Shown one piece after another: positions 9,214 through 17,621 of a DNA stretch of 64,000 nt. Each line of letters starts with the position of its first letter. Positions within the stretch are counted from its first letter, which is position 1. Below the pieces are notes generated by a model. It saw only the letters and a list, made by a program, of their open reading frames with translations, was not told the DNA's origin and ran no database searches. The stretch lies in NCBI RefSeq assembly GCF_000014285.2, contig NC_008343.2, positions 2,032,501 to 2,096,500 of the forward strand. The letters run 5' to 3'. The stretch is from Granulibacter bethesdensis CGDNIH1. GTDB taxonomy: Bacteria > Pseudomonadota > Alphaproteobacteria > Acetobacterales > Acetobacteraceae. A program made the position numbers and the translations under genes.

Positions 9214-10452
9214 TTATTTCATCAACTGGTTGAGGCGCTCATTCAGCATCGCACCATTTTTAGCCCAGAATGCGGCATCGATTTTCAGCCCCTTCTGCCA
9301 ATGATTGTCCGCCGTGGGCATCCAGCGGATGATCTGCGGTGATAACCCTGCCAGTGCCTCAGGGGAAAAAGTGCCGAGGCCGGTTTGCCCGGCCATGGCC
9401 TGCTGGACCTCCTTACCGGCCCATGTTCTCAGAAAGTCCTGCACCATCAATGGATTGGCCCCGGATGGAGCCGCCCACCAGCCAATCCGGTAGAGATTGC
9501 CGCTCCATTGCACACCATAGCGCAGGGTCTTTCCCGTTGCCGACGGAGCACCCGTTTCAGCTTCCCGGTCCGCAAGAAAAATCCGCTCCGCCGGCGCACT
9601 TTCCATCAGGACCTGTCCGGATGCCATCAGATGCACGGCCTGCGCATCCGTCTCCCACCACACGATATAGGGACGGAGCTGAGCCAGCTTGCGGAAGGCG
9701 CGATCCTGACCGTCCTTGCCGGAAAGCACGTTATAGACATCGCCCGGCGATACCCCGTCAGCCATCAGGGCAATTTCCAGATTGCCTTCCGCCCCACGAT
9801 GCAAGCCGCGCTTGCCCGGATATTTGGCGATATCCCAGAAATCCGACCAGCCTTCCACGGATTGGAATTTGGACACATCCCAGACCAGAACCATGCTGCG
9901 CATCCATGCGCCCAGCCCGCATTTGCCCTGCCCCTGCGGCAACCAGTCTATCCCTGCGGCGGTCGATTTGTGCGGCACAGGATTATGCTGCGGATTGCCT
10001 GCTGTGGCGGATGGTTTCACAATGTCGGGGGATATCGTCGAGAGTGGTGCGGGCGCGGCGTGAGTATTGCCCTGCTCCGCTTCTCCGGTCGCAGCATGAT
10101 GAGGGTCGGAATTGTCCAGCACTTTTGTCAGCGGCAGCACCAGACCATGCTCGCAGGCAGTATCCAGGGCTGCTTCCGGCCATTCAAGCACGCTGTCAGC
10201 CGGCCCATCCAGATGACCGAGTGTATCAGCGTCGCCATTCCACTGGAAGAAACGAAGCTTGAGATGCGTACGTGCTTCCAGATCGACCAGCATGTTTTTG
10301 CGCAGGAAATCCTGATTGACCCCCGGCAGAAAACCTACACCCAGAACAGAAGGCGACGTATCCCGCTTCTCCTGCGCCCCCGCCCCGTAAGTGACAAGGG
10401 TCATGATCGCGGCAACACCAGCCACGATAATGCCAGCAAAGCGAGGTTTCAT
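9214..10452 (-). CDS. Orphan extracellular solute-binding protein
   Basis: A 412-residue exported protein resembling type 1/polyamine-type ABC solute-binding proteins. The N-terminus MKPRFAGIIVAGVAAIMTLV ending GAGAQ is a clear signal peptide. Substrate-binding features include WNGDADTLGHLDGPADSVLEWPEA near the start and FLRTWAGKEVQQAMAG near the end. A Pro/His/Ala-rich insertion lies around residues 115-165 (DPHHAATGEAEQ, NPQHNPVPHKS). No permease or ATPase gene is adjacent. The ligand is unknown; a metal is conceivable given the histidines, but that is inference. Confidence 0.7.
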   Translation of the reverse strand: MKPRFAGIIVAGVAAIMTLVTYGAGAQEKRDTSPSVLGVGFLPGVNQDFLRKNMLVDLEARTHLKLRFFQWNGDADTLGHLDGPADSVLEWPEAALDTACEHGLVLPLTKVLDNSDPHHAATGEAEQGNTHAAPAPLSTISPDIVKPSATAGNPQHNPVPHKSTAAGIDWLPQGQGKCGLGAWMRSMVLVWDVSKFQSVEGWSDFWDIAKYPGKRGLHRGAEGNLEIALMADGVSPGDVYNVLSGKDGQDRAFRKLAQLRPYIVWWETDAQAVHLMASGQVLMESAPAERIFLADREAETGAPSATGKTLRYGVQWSGNLYRIGWWAAPSGANPLMVQDFLRTWAGKEVQQAMAGQTGLGTFSPEALAGLSPQIIRWMPTADNHWQKGLKIDAAFWAKNGAMLNERLNQLMK

Positions 10453-10767
10453 CCGATAGGGTATCCGTCCAAAAACACGCGGGGCTGGCCTCTTTCCGTC
10501 ATGGGGCAGGCAGGATTATTGCAGGCGCGACCACTCATTCCCCGATGCTTCTACACAGGCAGACTGCCGAAAGGGAGAGGAGAAGCATAGATGCGTTCAT
10601 TCCGGCACCCAACCACCTGAACGCTCATGAAGCAACCGCCCATGAGGACGTCGCGTTAAAAGAGGCAACAGGCCCTGCGGCAAGGTCTTTCCTACCAGGA
10701 TCCCAACGATCTCGTGCGGTATTGATTTTGTGCAGGGTCACGCATGACGCACCAAGGAGATAACCTT
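10453..10767. other. Non-coding gap with promoter region
   Basis: About 315 bases between the divergent solute-binding protein and DUF883 genes. I see no convincing gene, repeat or terminator in it. It should hold promoters in both directions. The strong AAGGAGATAACCTT ribosome site of the next gene lies at its right end. Confidence 0.4.
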
Positions 10768-11037
10768 ATGGCGCTATTCCGCCGCTCCCGTTCCTCTGCC
10801 GATGACGCACGGGAGCAGATTTTGCACCTGCGTGAGCAGGTGGAAGCGCTGTTGAACGACCGTGTTACTCCGGCGCTGGCCGATGCAGCCGGCCGGGCCG
10901 AAAGTGCAGCACGGAATGCACAGCGCTATACGCGTGAGCATTCCAGTGTGATTTGTGAGCACGTGAAGGAAAGACCTTTGGTCGCCCTGCTTGCAGCCGG
11001 CGCCGCGGGATGGCTGATTGCCCGTATCTTCCGCTGA
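10768..11037 (+). CDS. DUF883 / YqjD-ElaB family membrane-anchored protein
   Basis: An 89-residue protein with a long amphipathic helix (ADDAREQILHLREQVEALL, then ARNAQRYTREHSS) followed by a C-terminal membrane segment (PLVALLAAGAAGWLIARIF). This is the YqjD/ElaB architecture, in which E. coli members are inner-membrane proteins that bind ribosomes in stationary phase. The ATG at 10768 follows a strong AAGGAGA; an earlier in-frame ATG at 10744 has none. The following gene resembles the usual YqjE partner. Confidence 0.82.
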   Translation: MALFRRSRSSADDAREQILHLREQVEALLNDRVTPALADAAGRAESAARNAQRYTREHSSVICEHVKERPLVALLAAGAAGWLIARIFR

Positions 11038-11052
11038 TACGGGACTCGATTC

Positions 11053-11496
11053 ATGCGCACCCTTCGCCTCGCACGTACCGCCCTTGAGGCGGAGGGACTG
11101 ATCCTCAAACGGCAGGCATGGCAGGTCGCCCTGCGGGTGATCTTCCTGGCCATTGCCCTGCTGTTTCTGGGGGCATCCCTGATGATGCTGCACCTTGTCC
11201 TTTATCTCGCCTTGCAACCTCATGTCCCGCCGATCGGTGCGGCGGGGATCATTCTGGGCGGCGATCTGTTCTTCGTGCTGATTTTCGCTCTGCTGGCACT
11301 GAAAGGCTCTCCTGATCCGATCGCCCATGAAGCAAGGGTGGTGCGCGATCAAGCACGGGCGGAACTGGCTGGTATATTCACGACTGCGGCCACTCTCGCG
11401 CCCCTGGCAAAACGATTTGGAGTGACAGGCATACTCGGGGCCTTGCTGACAGGTGCCATCGCCAATATCGTTGCCCTGTGGAACAAGAAAACCTGA
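11053..11496 (+). CDS. YqjE-like inner-membrane protein (phage-holin-fold family)
   Basis: A 147-residue membrane protein with two strong hydrophobic segments (residues about 25-52 and 62-84) and a short hydrophobic region near the C-terminus. It follows the DUF883 gene by 15 bases, as yqjE follows yqjD in other proteobacteria. The resemblance is in size, topology and position; I cannot confirm the family by alignment. Its last 19 bases overlap the next gene. Confidence 0.65.
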   Translation: MRTLRLARTALEAEGLILKRQAWQVALRVIFLAIALLFLGASLMMLHLVLYLALQPHVPPIGAAGIILGGDLFFVLIFALLALKGSPDPIAHEARVVRDQARAELAGIFTTAATLAPLAKRFGVTGILGALLTGAIANIVALWNKKT

Positions 11497-12557
11497 TTTC
11501 CCCCGCCCCTACTGTCGCAATCCAGGCTGGCACAGTCCAGACTGTCGCAATCCGGCAGAGCGGCCCGACCGGCTGGATCACGCTCAACCGCCCCTCGGCC
11601 CTTAACGCGCTGAATGGGGAAATGGTACGAGCCATTCAGCAGACTCTGAACCTCTGGCGTGATGATCCAGCCGTCACCGCCATCATATTGCAGGGTACCG
11701 GGCGCGCTTTCTGTGCCGGAGCCGATGTGAGGCGTTTACGGGAAGCCGTACTGGCCGACGATATGGACGTCGTGGAAACATTTTTCCGCGAGGAGTATAC
11801 GCTCGATCATACCATTGCGACCTATCCAAAGCCTGTTCTTGCTCTGGTCGACGGATTATGTGTCGGTGGCGGCATGGGGTTGGCAATGCATGCCCATAGT
11901 CTGGTTGCGACCCGCGCTGCCTCCTTCGGTATGCCTGAAACAGCCATCGGCCTGTTTCCGGATGTCGGCGCCAGCCAGGTACTACCGCAGTTGCGAGGCC
12001 GGACCGGACTTTACATGGCACTGACCGGACGCCCCATCCCCGCCGAGATGGCCCATGCTGCCGGACTTCTCACGCATCTCTGGCCCGGAGAAATGTCCGA
12101 GCTTGTCGCCGGTCTGGAAAAACACGGTCTGGCTGCACTGGTGGAAACCGATCTTCCCGTTCCTTCCTCCGCCTTTGACCATGTTTTCTCACGGATCGAC
12201 ACCTGCTTCTCCGGCACTTCGCTCATTGACATTCTCGACGCCCTTGCGGGCGAGACAAGCCAATGGGGGGAGGAAACACTTGCCGCCATACGCGAAAAAT
12301 CACCTGCCGCGCTGTGCTGGACCTTCGAGATGATGCGAACCGGTCAGAAGCTGACGCTTCAACAGGCCCTTAACCGGGATCTGGCCATGGCCATGACCGT
12401 CACCAGATTGCCCGATTTTGCGGAGGGTATTCGTGCCCTGCTGGTAGACAAGGATCGCACACCACATTGGCAGGATGCGCGGGTCGAGGATGTCGATGCC
12501 GCCATGATCGCCAGCGTGTTGCAATCCGCTGCATCCTATCCGGGCACAGTCTGCTGA
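11478..12557 (+). CDS. 3-hydroxyisobutyryl-CoA hydrolase (enoyl-CoA hydratase family)
   Basis: A 359-residue crotonase-fold enzyme; the length and sequence fit HIBCH, which releases 3-hydroxyisobutyrate in valine breakdown. Motifs: ALNALNGEMVRAI, oxyanion-hole segment GRAFCAGADVRRL, and DGLCVGGGMGLAMHAHSLVAT followed by FGMPETAIGLFPDVGAS with the catalytic Glu/Asp. The start is a GTG at 11478 overlapping the previous gene by 19 bases; no later ATG precedes the conserved domain. The 3' end overlaps the convergent cation transporter gene by 22 bases. Confidence 0.87.
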   Translation: MEQENLISPAPTVAIQAGTVQTVAIRQSGPTGWITLNRPSALNALNGEMVRAIQQTLNLWRDDPAVTAIILQGTGRAFCAGADVRRLREAVLADDMDVVETFFREEYTLDHTIATYPKPVLALVDGLCVGGGMGLAMHAHSLVATRAASFGMPETAIGLFPDVGASQVLPQLRGRTGLYMALTGRPIPAEMAHAAGLLTHLWPGEMSELVAGLEKHGLAALVETDLPVPSSAFDHVFSRIDTCFSGTSLIDILDALAGETSQWGEETLAAIREKSPAALCWTFEMMRTGQKLTLQQALNRDLAMAMTVTRLPDFAEGIRALLVDKDRTPHWQDARVEDVDAAMIASVLQSAASYPGTVC

Positions 12558-13483
12558 TCGAAGGCACGGTGGCTCTCGAAGCCCTGCGCCTCAACGAAGA
12601 CCCGCCTGACTTCGGGATAGTTGTTTCTGATACGCTGCTCGATCCGGGAAACGGCGGCTTCAACGGCCCCGGCGCTGCGCTGGTTCTCGAAATCCATGCT
12701 GATCGCCACCAGCACCTCGGACGGGCCAAAATGCATCGTCAGGATTTCATTGGCACAGACCACACCGGGTTCTGATGCCACAATCCGCCGAATATGCTCC
12801 CGCACCGCTAAAGGCGCAGACTCGCCGATCAACAGAGAGCGGCTTTCGCGCGCCAGAAACAGCGCCGTGACCGCCAATATGCCGCCGATCACCAGCGAGG
12901 CTATCGCATCAAACGCCGGCTGATGCAGCCATTGGGCCAGCCCCAACCCGACCCCCGCCGTCAACAAACCCAGCAATGCTGCGGTATCCTCAAACAGGAC
13001 AGTGAACACGGTCGGATCTTTGCTGGCCTGTGCTGCCTCCAGCACACCCAGCCTTCCCTTCTGACGGAGGAAAGCACGCATTGCCAGCAGCCAGACAATG
13101 CCCTCGAACACGAAGCTGCCGCCCAGCACGAGGTAATTCGGCCAGACATGAGTGACAGAAACGGGGTGACGCAGCTTTTCGACCCCCTCGAAGATCGAGA
13201 CACCCGCGCCAAGACCGAAAATCAGCACGGCCACCATGAAGCTCCAGAAATAAAGCTCCAGCCCATGACCGAACGGGTGTTCGGGTGTGGCAGGACGGGC
13301 CGCACATCTCATGCCCCACAGCATCAGCAATTGGTTGCCGGTATCGACCAGCGAGTGCACCGCCTCACTCAACATTGCGGAAGAACCGGTGGAGGCTGCC
13401 GCTGCAAATTTCATGACGGCAATCGCGAAATTACCGCCCAGCGCGGCAAAAACGACGAGACGGGAAGAAGATGCAGATGCCAT
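12536..13483 (-). CDS. Cation diffusion facilitator (CDF) metal efflux protein
   Basis: A 315-residue inner-membrane antiporter expected to export Zn2+ or a similar divalent metal. Membrane segments are visible from residue 8 onwards. The metal site in TM2 reads SEAVHSLVDTGNQ (HxxxD), and TM5 has FEDTAALLGLL (ExxxxxxL, with Asp one residue on), a ZnT9-like variant rather than the FieF HxxxD pair. The C-terminal cytoplasmic domain contains ILTMHFGPSEVLVAISMDF. I start at the ATG at 13483, where homology-like sequence begins (MASASSSRLVVFAALGGN); an ATG at 13510 is an alternative. The frame further upstream crosses a terminator hairpin. Confidence 0.85.
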   Translation of the reverse strand: MASASSSRLVVFAALGGNFAIAVMKFAAAASTGSSAMLSEAVHSLVDTGNQLLMLWGMRCAARPATPEHPFGHGLELYFWSFMVAVLIFGLGAGVSIFEGVEKLRHPVSVTHVWPNYLVLGGSFVFEGIVWLLAMRAFLRQKGRLGVLEAAQASKDPTVFTVLFEDTAALLGLLTAGVGLGLAQWLHQPAFDAIASLVIGGILAVTALFLARESRSLLIGESAPLAVREHIRRIVASEPGVVCANEILTMHFGPSEVLVAISMDFENQRSAGAVEAAVSRIEQRIRNNYPEVRRVFVEAQGFESHRAFDQQTVPG

Positions 13484-13530
13484 CCCGCCACTATGATGAT
13501 CATATGCCATCCTGCAAACGGGCAGATATA

Positions 13531-13558
13531 AAAAAGGCAGCCCGGAAGCTGCCTTTTT
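13531..13558 (-). terminator. Rho-independent terminator after the transglycosylase gene
   Basis: GGCAGC (13536-13541) pairs with GCTGCC (13548-13553), flanked by five A on the left and five T on the right. It could work in both directions. It ends the transcript of the minus-strand gene that stops at 13582 and separates it from the CDF gene. Confidence 0.85.
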
Positions 13559-13581
13559 CAATCAGAGATCGCCAGTCAGGA

Positions 13582-14772
13582 TCAGGACTGGGCGTCCGGG
13601 GACAACACGATGCAGCCGCCTTTGCCATGATTGATTTTACTGCATGCAGCCTGAGCGGATTCCCGTGACATGCCGGTCAACCGCGCCCGATACAGCGTTG
13701 CACCGCGTTGCTTGACGGTGCCCACAGCCGTATGGCCATGAGTCACGGAGGCTTTGGCATTGGCCGCCGCTGCCTTGGCAAGATGCGGGCTGTTATAGGC
13801 TCCCACCTGAATAGCCCATCCCCCGCCTCCAACCCCCCGCGTCTGAATGGGGGACGCTTCCGCCCTGTTGATCAGGCTGAAGCCACCACGACGCGGAGCG
13901 GAAGTCGCCGATGCCAGCTGAACACGCGCGGCAACCGGGGCACCATGTCGACCATAGGAAGAGCCGCCATGCGTGGAGTTGGATGCCATACGCACCGTCT
14001 GAACCCGCCCATGCGTGGCGGTGGAGCGGGATCGCCCATGACTGGAGGAAGATTGATCCAGCGCCGCATAGGCACGGGGGCTGGAAAAATGGCTTCCCCC
14101 CGTAGTCAACTGATCATAGCTGAGCGTGGTAGAAGCCAGCTGCTCGGCCGGAGAACGGCTGATCGGATAGAGACCGTCGATATTCGGAGCGATTGAGGCC
14201 ACATAACGCCGGGTTTCCTGCGGCAGGGAGCGACCGCTATTGACCAGATCATCCACCCGGCCCGGCCCGGCATTGTAAGCCGCCAGAAAAGCCGGAGACC
14301 CATAGAGGTCGTAAAGCTCCCTCAGATAGGCCGTTCCGGCGAGGATATTATTGTGGGGATCATAGGCATCTTCACCGAGGCTGTAACGTACCTTCAGCTC
14401 GTCATAGGTGCCGGGCATCACCTGCATCAGGCCCATCGCGCCAACCGGCGATGTCACGAGATCACCGTTATGGAACAGACGGCCACCGGATTCGACGCGC
14501 ATAACCTCCCTGACCCACCGCTCGGGAACGTCGAAACGCTGAGAAGCCTCGGAAATATAGGGACCCCATGGATCTTCAGCGGAACCGGGAGCAGAATAAT
14601 TGCGGGATGCACGCGCCTGGTATTGCGCTGCCTCCTGACTTTCGTTCACTCTGCCGCTATGATTGCCGCAGGCTGTCATCAGCGCCAGCATGGCAACGCA
14701 GGCGAGTTTTCCGAAAGCGGGCCGGAACGCCTTGCGGCGGAGCGATGCTGAGGGGGGGTGGATCTGATCCAT
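13582..14772 (-). CDS. Lytic transglycosylase lipoprotein with C-terminal SPOR domain
   Basis: A 396-residue cell-wall enzyme that cleaves peptidoglycan glycan strands. The signal peptide ends in a lipobox (ALMTAC, lipidated Cys35), so it should be anchored to a membrane facing the periplasm. The SLT catalytic domain has RVESGG (Glu94), GAMGLMQVMPGTYDEL and FLAAYNAGPGRVDDL. A Ser/His/Gly-rich linker leads to a SPOR domain (from about residue 320, WAIQVGAYNSPHLAKAAA) that binds denuded septal glycan. The ATG at 14772 is chosen because it precedes the lipoprotein signal; the frame opens to 14844. Confidence 0.88.
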   Translation of the reverse strand: MDQIHPPSASLRRKAFRPAFGKLACVAMLALMTACGNHSGRVNESQEAAQYQARASRNYSAPGSAEDPWGPYISEASQRFDVPERWVREVMRVESGGRLFHNGDLVTSPVGAMGLMQVMPGTYDELKVRYSLGEDAYDPHNNILAGTAYLRELYDLYGSPAFLAAYNAGPGRVDDLVNSGRSLPQETRRYVASIAPNIDGLYPISRSPAEQLASTTLSYDQLTTGGSHFSSPRAYAALDQSSSSHGRSRSTATHGRVQTVRMASNSTHGGSSYGRHGAPVAARVQLASATSAPRRGGFSLINRAEASPIQTRGVGGGGWAIQVGAYNSPHLAKAAAANAKASVTHGHTAVGTVKQRGATLYRARLTGMSRESAQAACSKINHGKGGCIVLSPDAQS

Positions 14773-15135
14773 CCGGGCTGTTTCTCCGTCGTGACACAGC
14801 CACATGCATGTGGCCGGAGGGCACGGCGACGCCCATGACTGCAAGGCTGCCGTCGTTGATGTTCCTTTTCAGGAACGGCGTGTAAGTCCTTTATAGGCAG
14901 GCGATTTTGAACACAAGTCGATAATCAGGAAAATCGCATTTTCTTGACGTCCTGATGTTTTTTCATGCTCACTCATGCATCCATGCAACGGCTTGGCAAC
15001 GGCTTGCGCTTGTATCAACCGCCCATTCCGGGCTACTCGCCACACGGATGCAGATGCGGTCCTGACAATAACGGCCCTGTGCTATCCTGGACATGCCGTG
15101 AATAGCGCTGACACCGCTGGGATAAGGTAGACATC
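14773..15135. other. Divergent intergenic region with an 11-bp tandem repeat
   Basis: About 360 bases between the transglycosylase and exporter genes. GCAACGGCTTG occurs twice in tandem at 14985-14995 and 14996-15006. The middle part (14900-14970) is AT-rich and probably holds promoters. No gene or RNA was recognised. Confidence 0.4.
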
Positions 15136-16038
15136 TTGCCGGATCATCTTTCTTCCCCGGATCCTGTGGTCCGGACCACGCAACCGCCTCATCAGGGACA
15201 GAGAAGCGTGCGTGAAACAGAATTTTTTGTGGAAAGCGGCAGCAGTTTCAGGGTGCGCAACCGCCTTGCCATGCAGGATATCGCCGACGGTCTGAAGCTG
15301 ATGCGGCTCGGCTGCACGCTCGGGCTGCTGGATATCAAGGGACGCTATCGCGGCTCCATGCTGGGTCCGTTCTGGATGACCCTCTCCACCGCTGTGATGG
15401 TCCTGGCGCTCGGGCTGCTGTATTCCCAGTTGCTCGGGCAGACCGTCGCCCAATTCCTGCCTTACCTGTCGCTGTCACTGGTGCTCTGGGGTTTTCTGCA
15501 AAACATCATTCAGGATGGCTGTGCTGTTTTTACCTCCTCGGAAGGCATGATCCGTGCCGTCCGCATGCCCTTTTTCGTGCATGCCACACGGTCCATCATC
15601 CGCAATCTGGTGATTCTGGCCCATAACATGCTGGTCTTTATCGCCGTCTTCGCCTTTTTCAGGATTTGGCCGGGCGAGGCTGTGTTCGGTGCCATTCCGG
15701 CCCTTTTGCTCTGGTTGATTGATGGATACGCACTGACCATCATGATGGGGATTCTCTGCGCCCGTTTCCGTGACGTGCCGCCCATCGTCTCCAACCTCGT
15801 GCAGATCGGGTTCTATATCACTCCGATCATCTGGAAGCCGGAACAGCTTCTGTACGGTCGGGACTATCTGCCCCTGAACCCGTTTTACGCCATGCTGGCC
15901 GTTCTGCGTGATCCCTTTCTGGGACTGACGCCCAGCTGGCAGGTATGGACCTCCGCCCTTGTCTACAGCACCCTGCTGTGCATCGGCAGCTGGTTCCTGT
16001 TCGCGCGCGTGCGCGGGCGCATCGCATTCTGGATCTGA
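15136..16038 (+). CDS. ABC-2 type polysaccharide export permease (Wzm/KpsM-like)
   Basis: A 300-residue inner-membrane permease with about six transmembrane segments. LLDIKGRYRGSMLGPFWMTL near the N-terminus and ITPIIWKPEQLLYGRDYLPLNPFYAMLA near the C-terminus are typical of Wzm/RfbD-type exporters of O-antigen or capsule. The frame starts at a TTG (15136, moderate AAGG upstream); a GTG at 15208 is also possible. The ATPase gene starts 5 bases after its stop, so the two form a transporter operon. No glycosyltransferases are adjacent. Confidence 0.88.
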   Translation: MPDHLSSPDPVVRTTQPPHQGQRSVRETEFFVESGSSFRVRNRLAMQDIADGLKLMRLGCTLGLLDIKGRYRGSMLGPFWMTLSTAVMVLALGLLYSQLLGQTVAQFLPYLSLSLVLWGFLQNIIQDGCAVFTSSEGMIRAVRMPFFVHATRSIIRNLVILAHNMLVFIAVFAFFRIWPGEAVFGAIPALLLWLIDGYALTIMMGILCARFRDVPPIVSNLVQIGFYITPIIWKPEQLLYGRDYLPLNPFYAMLAVLRDPFLGLTPSWQVWTSALVYSTLLCIGSWFLFARVRGRIAFWI

Positions 16039-16043
16039 CCAAC

Positions 16044-16829
16044 ATGGCCTTTTTGGAAGCCCGCAATGTCGGAGTGGATTTTCCGCTCTATCATGGCAAC
16101 GCCCGCAGCCTGAAACGGGCCGTGTTCAACGCCGCCTCGGCCGGACGGTTCGGGCAGGATGCCCGCAAGCGCACGGTCGTGCAGGCGCTTCAGGATATCA
16201 GCTTTACACTCCGTCCCGGTGACAGGCTGGGGCTGGTCGGCAGTAATGGCGCGGGCAAGACCACCTTGCTGCGCGTGCTGGCCGGTATCTATGAGCCCAC
16301 GACCGGCAGCGTGAGGGCCAGCGGTACCATCAACGCCCTGCTCGATACCACGATGGGCACCAATTCCGACCTCAGCGGCCATGACAATATTCGTCTGCGC
16401 GGCATGTATTCCGGCCTGTCCCGCGACGAAATCACCGCGCTGGAAAAAGACGTCGAGACCTTTGCCGATCTGAAAGAATTCATGCACCTGCCGATGCGGG
16501 TCTATTCCTCCGGCATGACGATCCGGCTGGCTTTTGGACTGGCCACTTCGATCCGCCCGCAGATCCTGCTGATGGATGAGTGGTTCTCGGCCGGGGATTT
16601 CAGCTTCATGAGCCGCGCCAAGGCGCGCATGGAGGGGCTGGTCAGAGACTCCGAAATTCTGGTCCTGTCGAGCCATTCGCATGACACGGTCGCGGAATGG
16701 TGCAACCGGGTCATCTGGATGGATCAGGGGCGCATCGTCGCGGATGGTGCTCCGAAGGATGTGCTGGAAGCCTATCTCGGTCGTCCGCTCAAAGAGGCCG
16801 AACGCGCCGACGCCTTTGTTCCATCGTAA
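16044..16829 (+). CDS. ABC transporter ATPase for polysaccharide export (Wzt/KpsT-like)
   Basis: A 261-residue ATPase partner of the preceding permease. Walker A GSNGAGKTTLL, ABC signature YSSGMTIRLAF, Walker B ILLMDEW and switch His in VLSSHSHD are all present. As in KpsT/Wzt proteins, the signature is YSSGM. It lacks the long C-terminal carbohydrate-binding domain of some Wzt proteins, so substrate recognition before chain modification is unlikely. The ATG at 16044 follows the permease stop closely. A lipoprotein gene follows after 10 bases. Confidence 0.9.
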   Translation: MAFLEARNVGVDFPLYHGNARSLKRAVFNAASAGRFGQDARKRTVVQALQDISFTLRPGDRLGLVGSNGAGKTTLLRVLAGIYEPTTGSVRASGTINALLDTTMGTNSDLSGHDNIRLRGMYSGLSRDEITALEKDVETFADLKEFMHLPMRVYSSGMTIRLAFGLATSIRPQILLMDEWFSAGDFSFMSRAKARMEGLVRDSEILVLSSHSHDTVAEWCNRVIWMDQGRIVADGAPKDVLEAYLGRPLKEAERADAFVPS

Positions 16830-16839
16830 GGACATCACC

Positions 16840-17484
16840 ATGACGGCACCATGCAGGCAGGCCATGCCGGGGGTCATGCGGCGTTTCCGTGCCGCCCGTT
16901 TGCTGATGCTGCTGGGCACGGCCCCGGTGCTTGCCCCGCTGGGTGCCTGCGCCGCCAATACCGGCCTGACCAATCTGAGACCCATCACCCTGCGGGATGG
17001 CTCCAACACCGTGGTGCACTTCGTCCCGGACGGGCGTGTCGGGTTGATCGTCGCCGCCCATAGTGGCAGCGCGCCGGCCCGTAATGATGTTTTCGTCGTT
17101 CTGCTACCCTCGCCCATGGCGGGAGAAGGCTGGAATATCGTCTCCATCAATGCCGGACCGACCCTTCGCGGAGCCGGGCAGGCTGCGGTTCAGGACACGA
17201 TTACCGCCGCTCAGGACGGCATTCCCGGCCTGCGCGCCGTCCGCTTTGCCCGTGGCAAAATGAACGGGATTCCACAGACTTTCCTGCTCGCCGCCATGAA
17301 GGACGGGGACGGACGCAGCCCCGTCACGCTGGAAATTTACCGGCTCAGCGAAGGTAACCGCACAGGCGGCGAGCAATTCATACAGGTGCGGCAGTTCCGC
17401 TCCAGCCGCCATTACTGCTCGGCGGCGGATGCTTTGTCACGGGAATTCGGCCTGCCCTCCGACTCACCCGATAGCGCCTGCTGA
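16840..17484 (+). CDS. Hypothetical lipoprotein linked to polysaccharide exporter
   Basis: A 214-residue exported protein I do not recognise. After MTAPCRQAMPGVMRRFRAAR comes a hydrophobic stretch ending in a lipobox-like APLGAC (Cys near residue 38). The mature part is beta-rich in appearance (LRDGSNTVVHFVPDGRVGLIVAAH) and ends with two cysteines and a Ser/Asp tail. It starts 10 bases after the Wzt-like gene and is probably in the same operon. A role with the exporter is inferred only from position. Confidence 0.65.
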   Translation: MTAPCRQAMPGVMRRFRAARLLMLLGTAPVLAPLGACAANTGLTNLRPITLRDGSNTVVHFVPDGRVGLIVAAHSGSAPARNDVFVVLLPSPMAGEGWNIVSINAGPTLRGAGQAAVQDTITAAQDGIPGLRAVRFARGKMNGIPQTFLLAAMKDGDGRSPVTLEIYRLSEGNRTGGEQFIQVRQFRSSRHYCSAADALSREFGLPSDSPDSAC

Positions 17485-17621
17485 GCCTGCACAGCATCCT
17501 GTTCCTGCGCCTCCAGCACAGCGCGTTGCGTCATGGCATTATCGCCATGCATTCATCACTCTTTCTGCTAGAAAGATCGTGTTGATCAGGCATGCCCATC
17601 TCATATCGACCGGACAAAATC

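Noticed and set aside
11508-11564. Repeated GTCGCAATCC at the start of the hydroxyisobutyryl-CoA hydrolase gene
   Set aside because: A short in-frame repeat in a non-conserved N-terminus, with no sign of regulation.
14985-15006. Tandem GCAACGGCTTG repeat as an operator or mobile-element scar
   Set aside because: Only two copies, with no symmetry and no flanking element; probably simple slippage.
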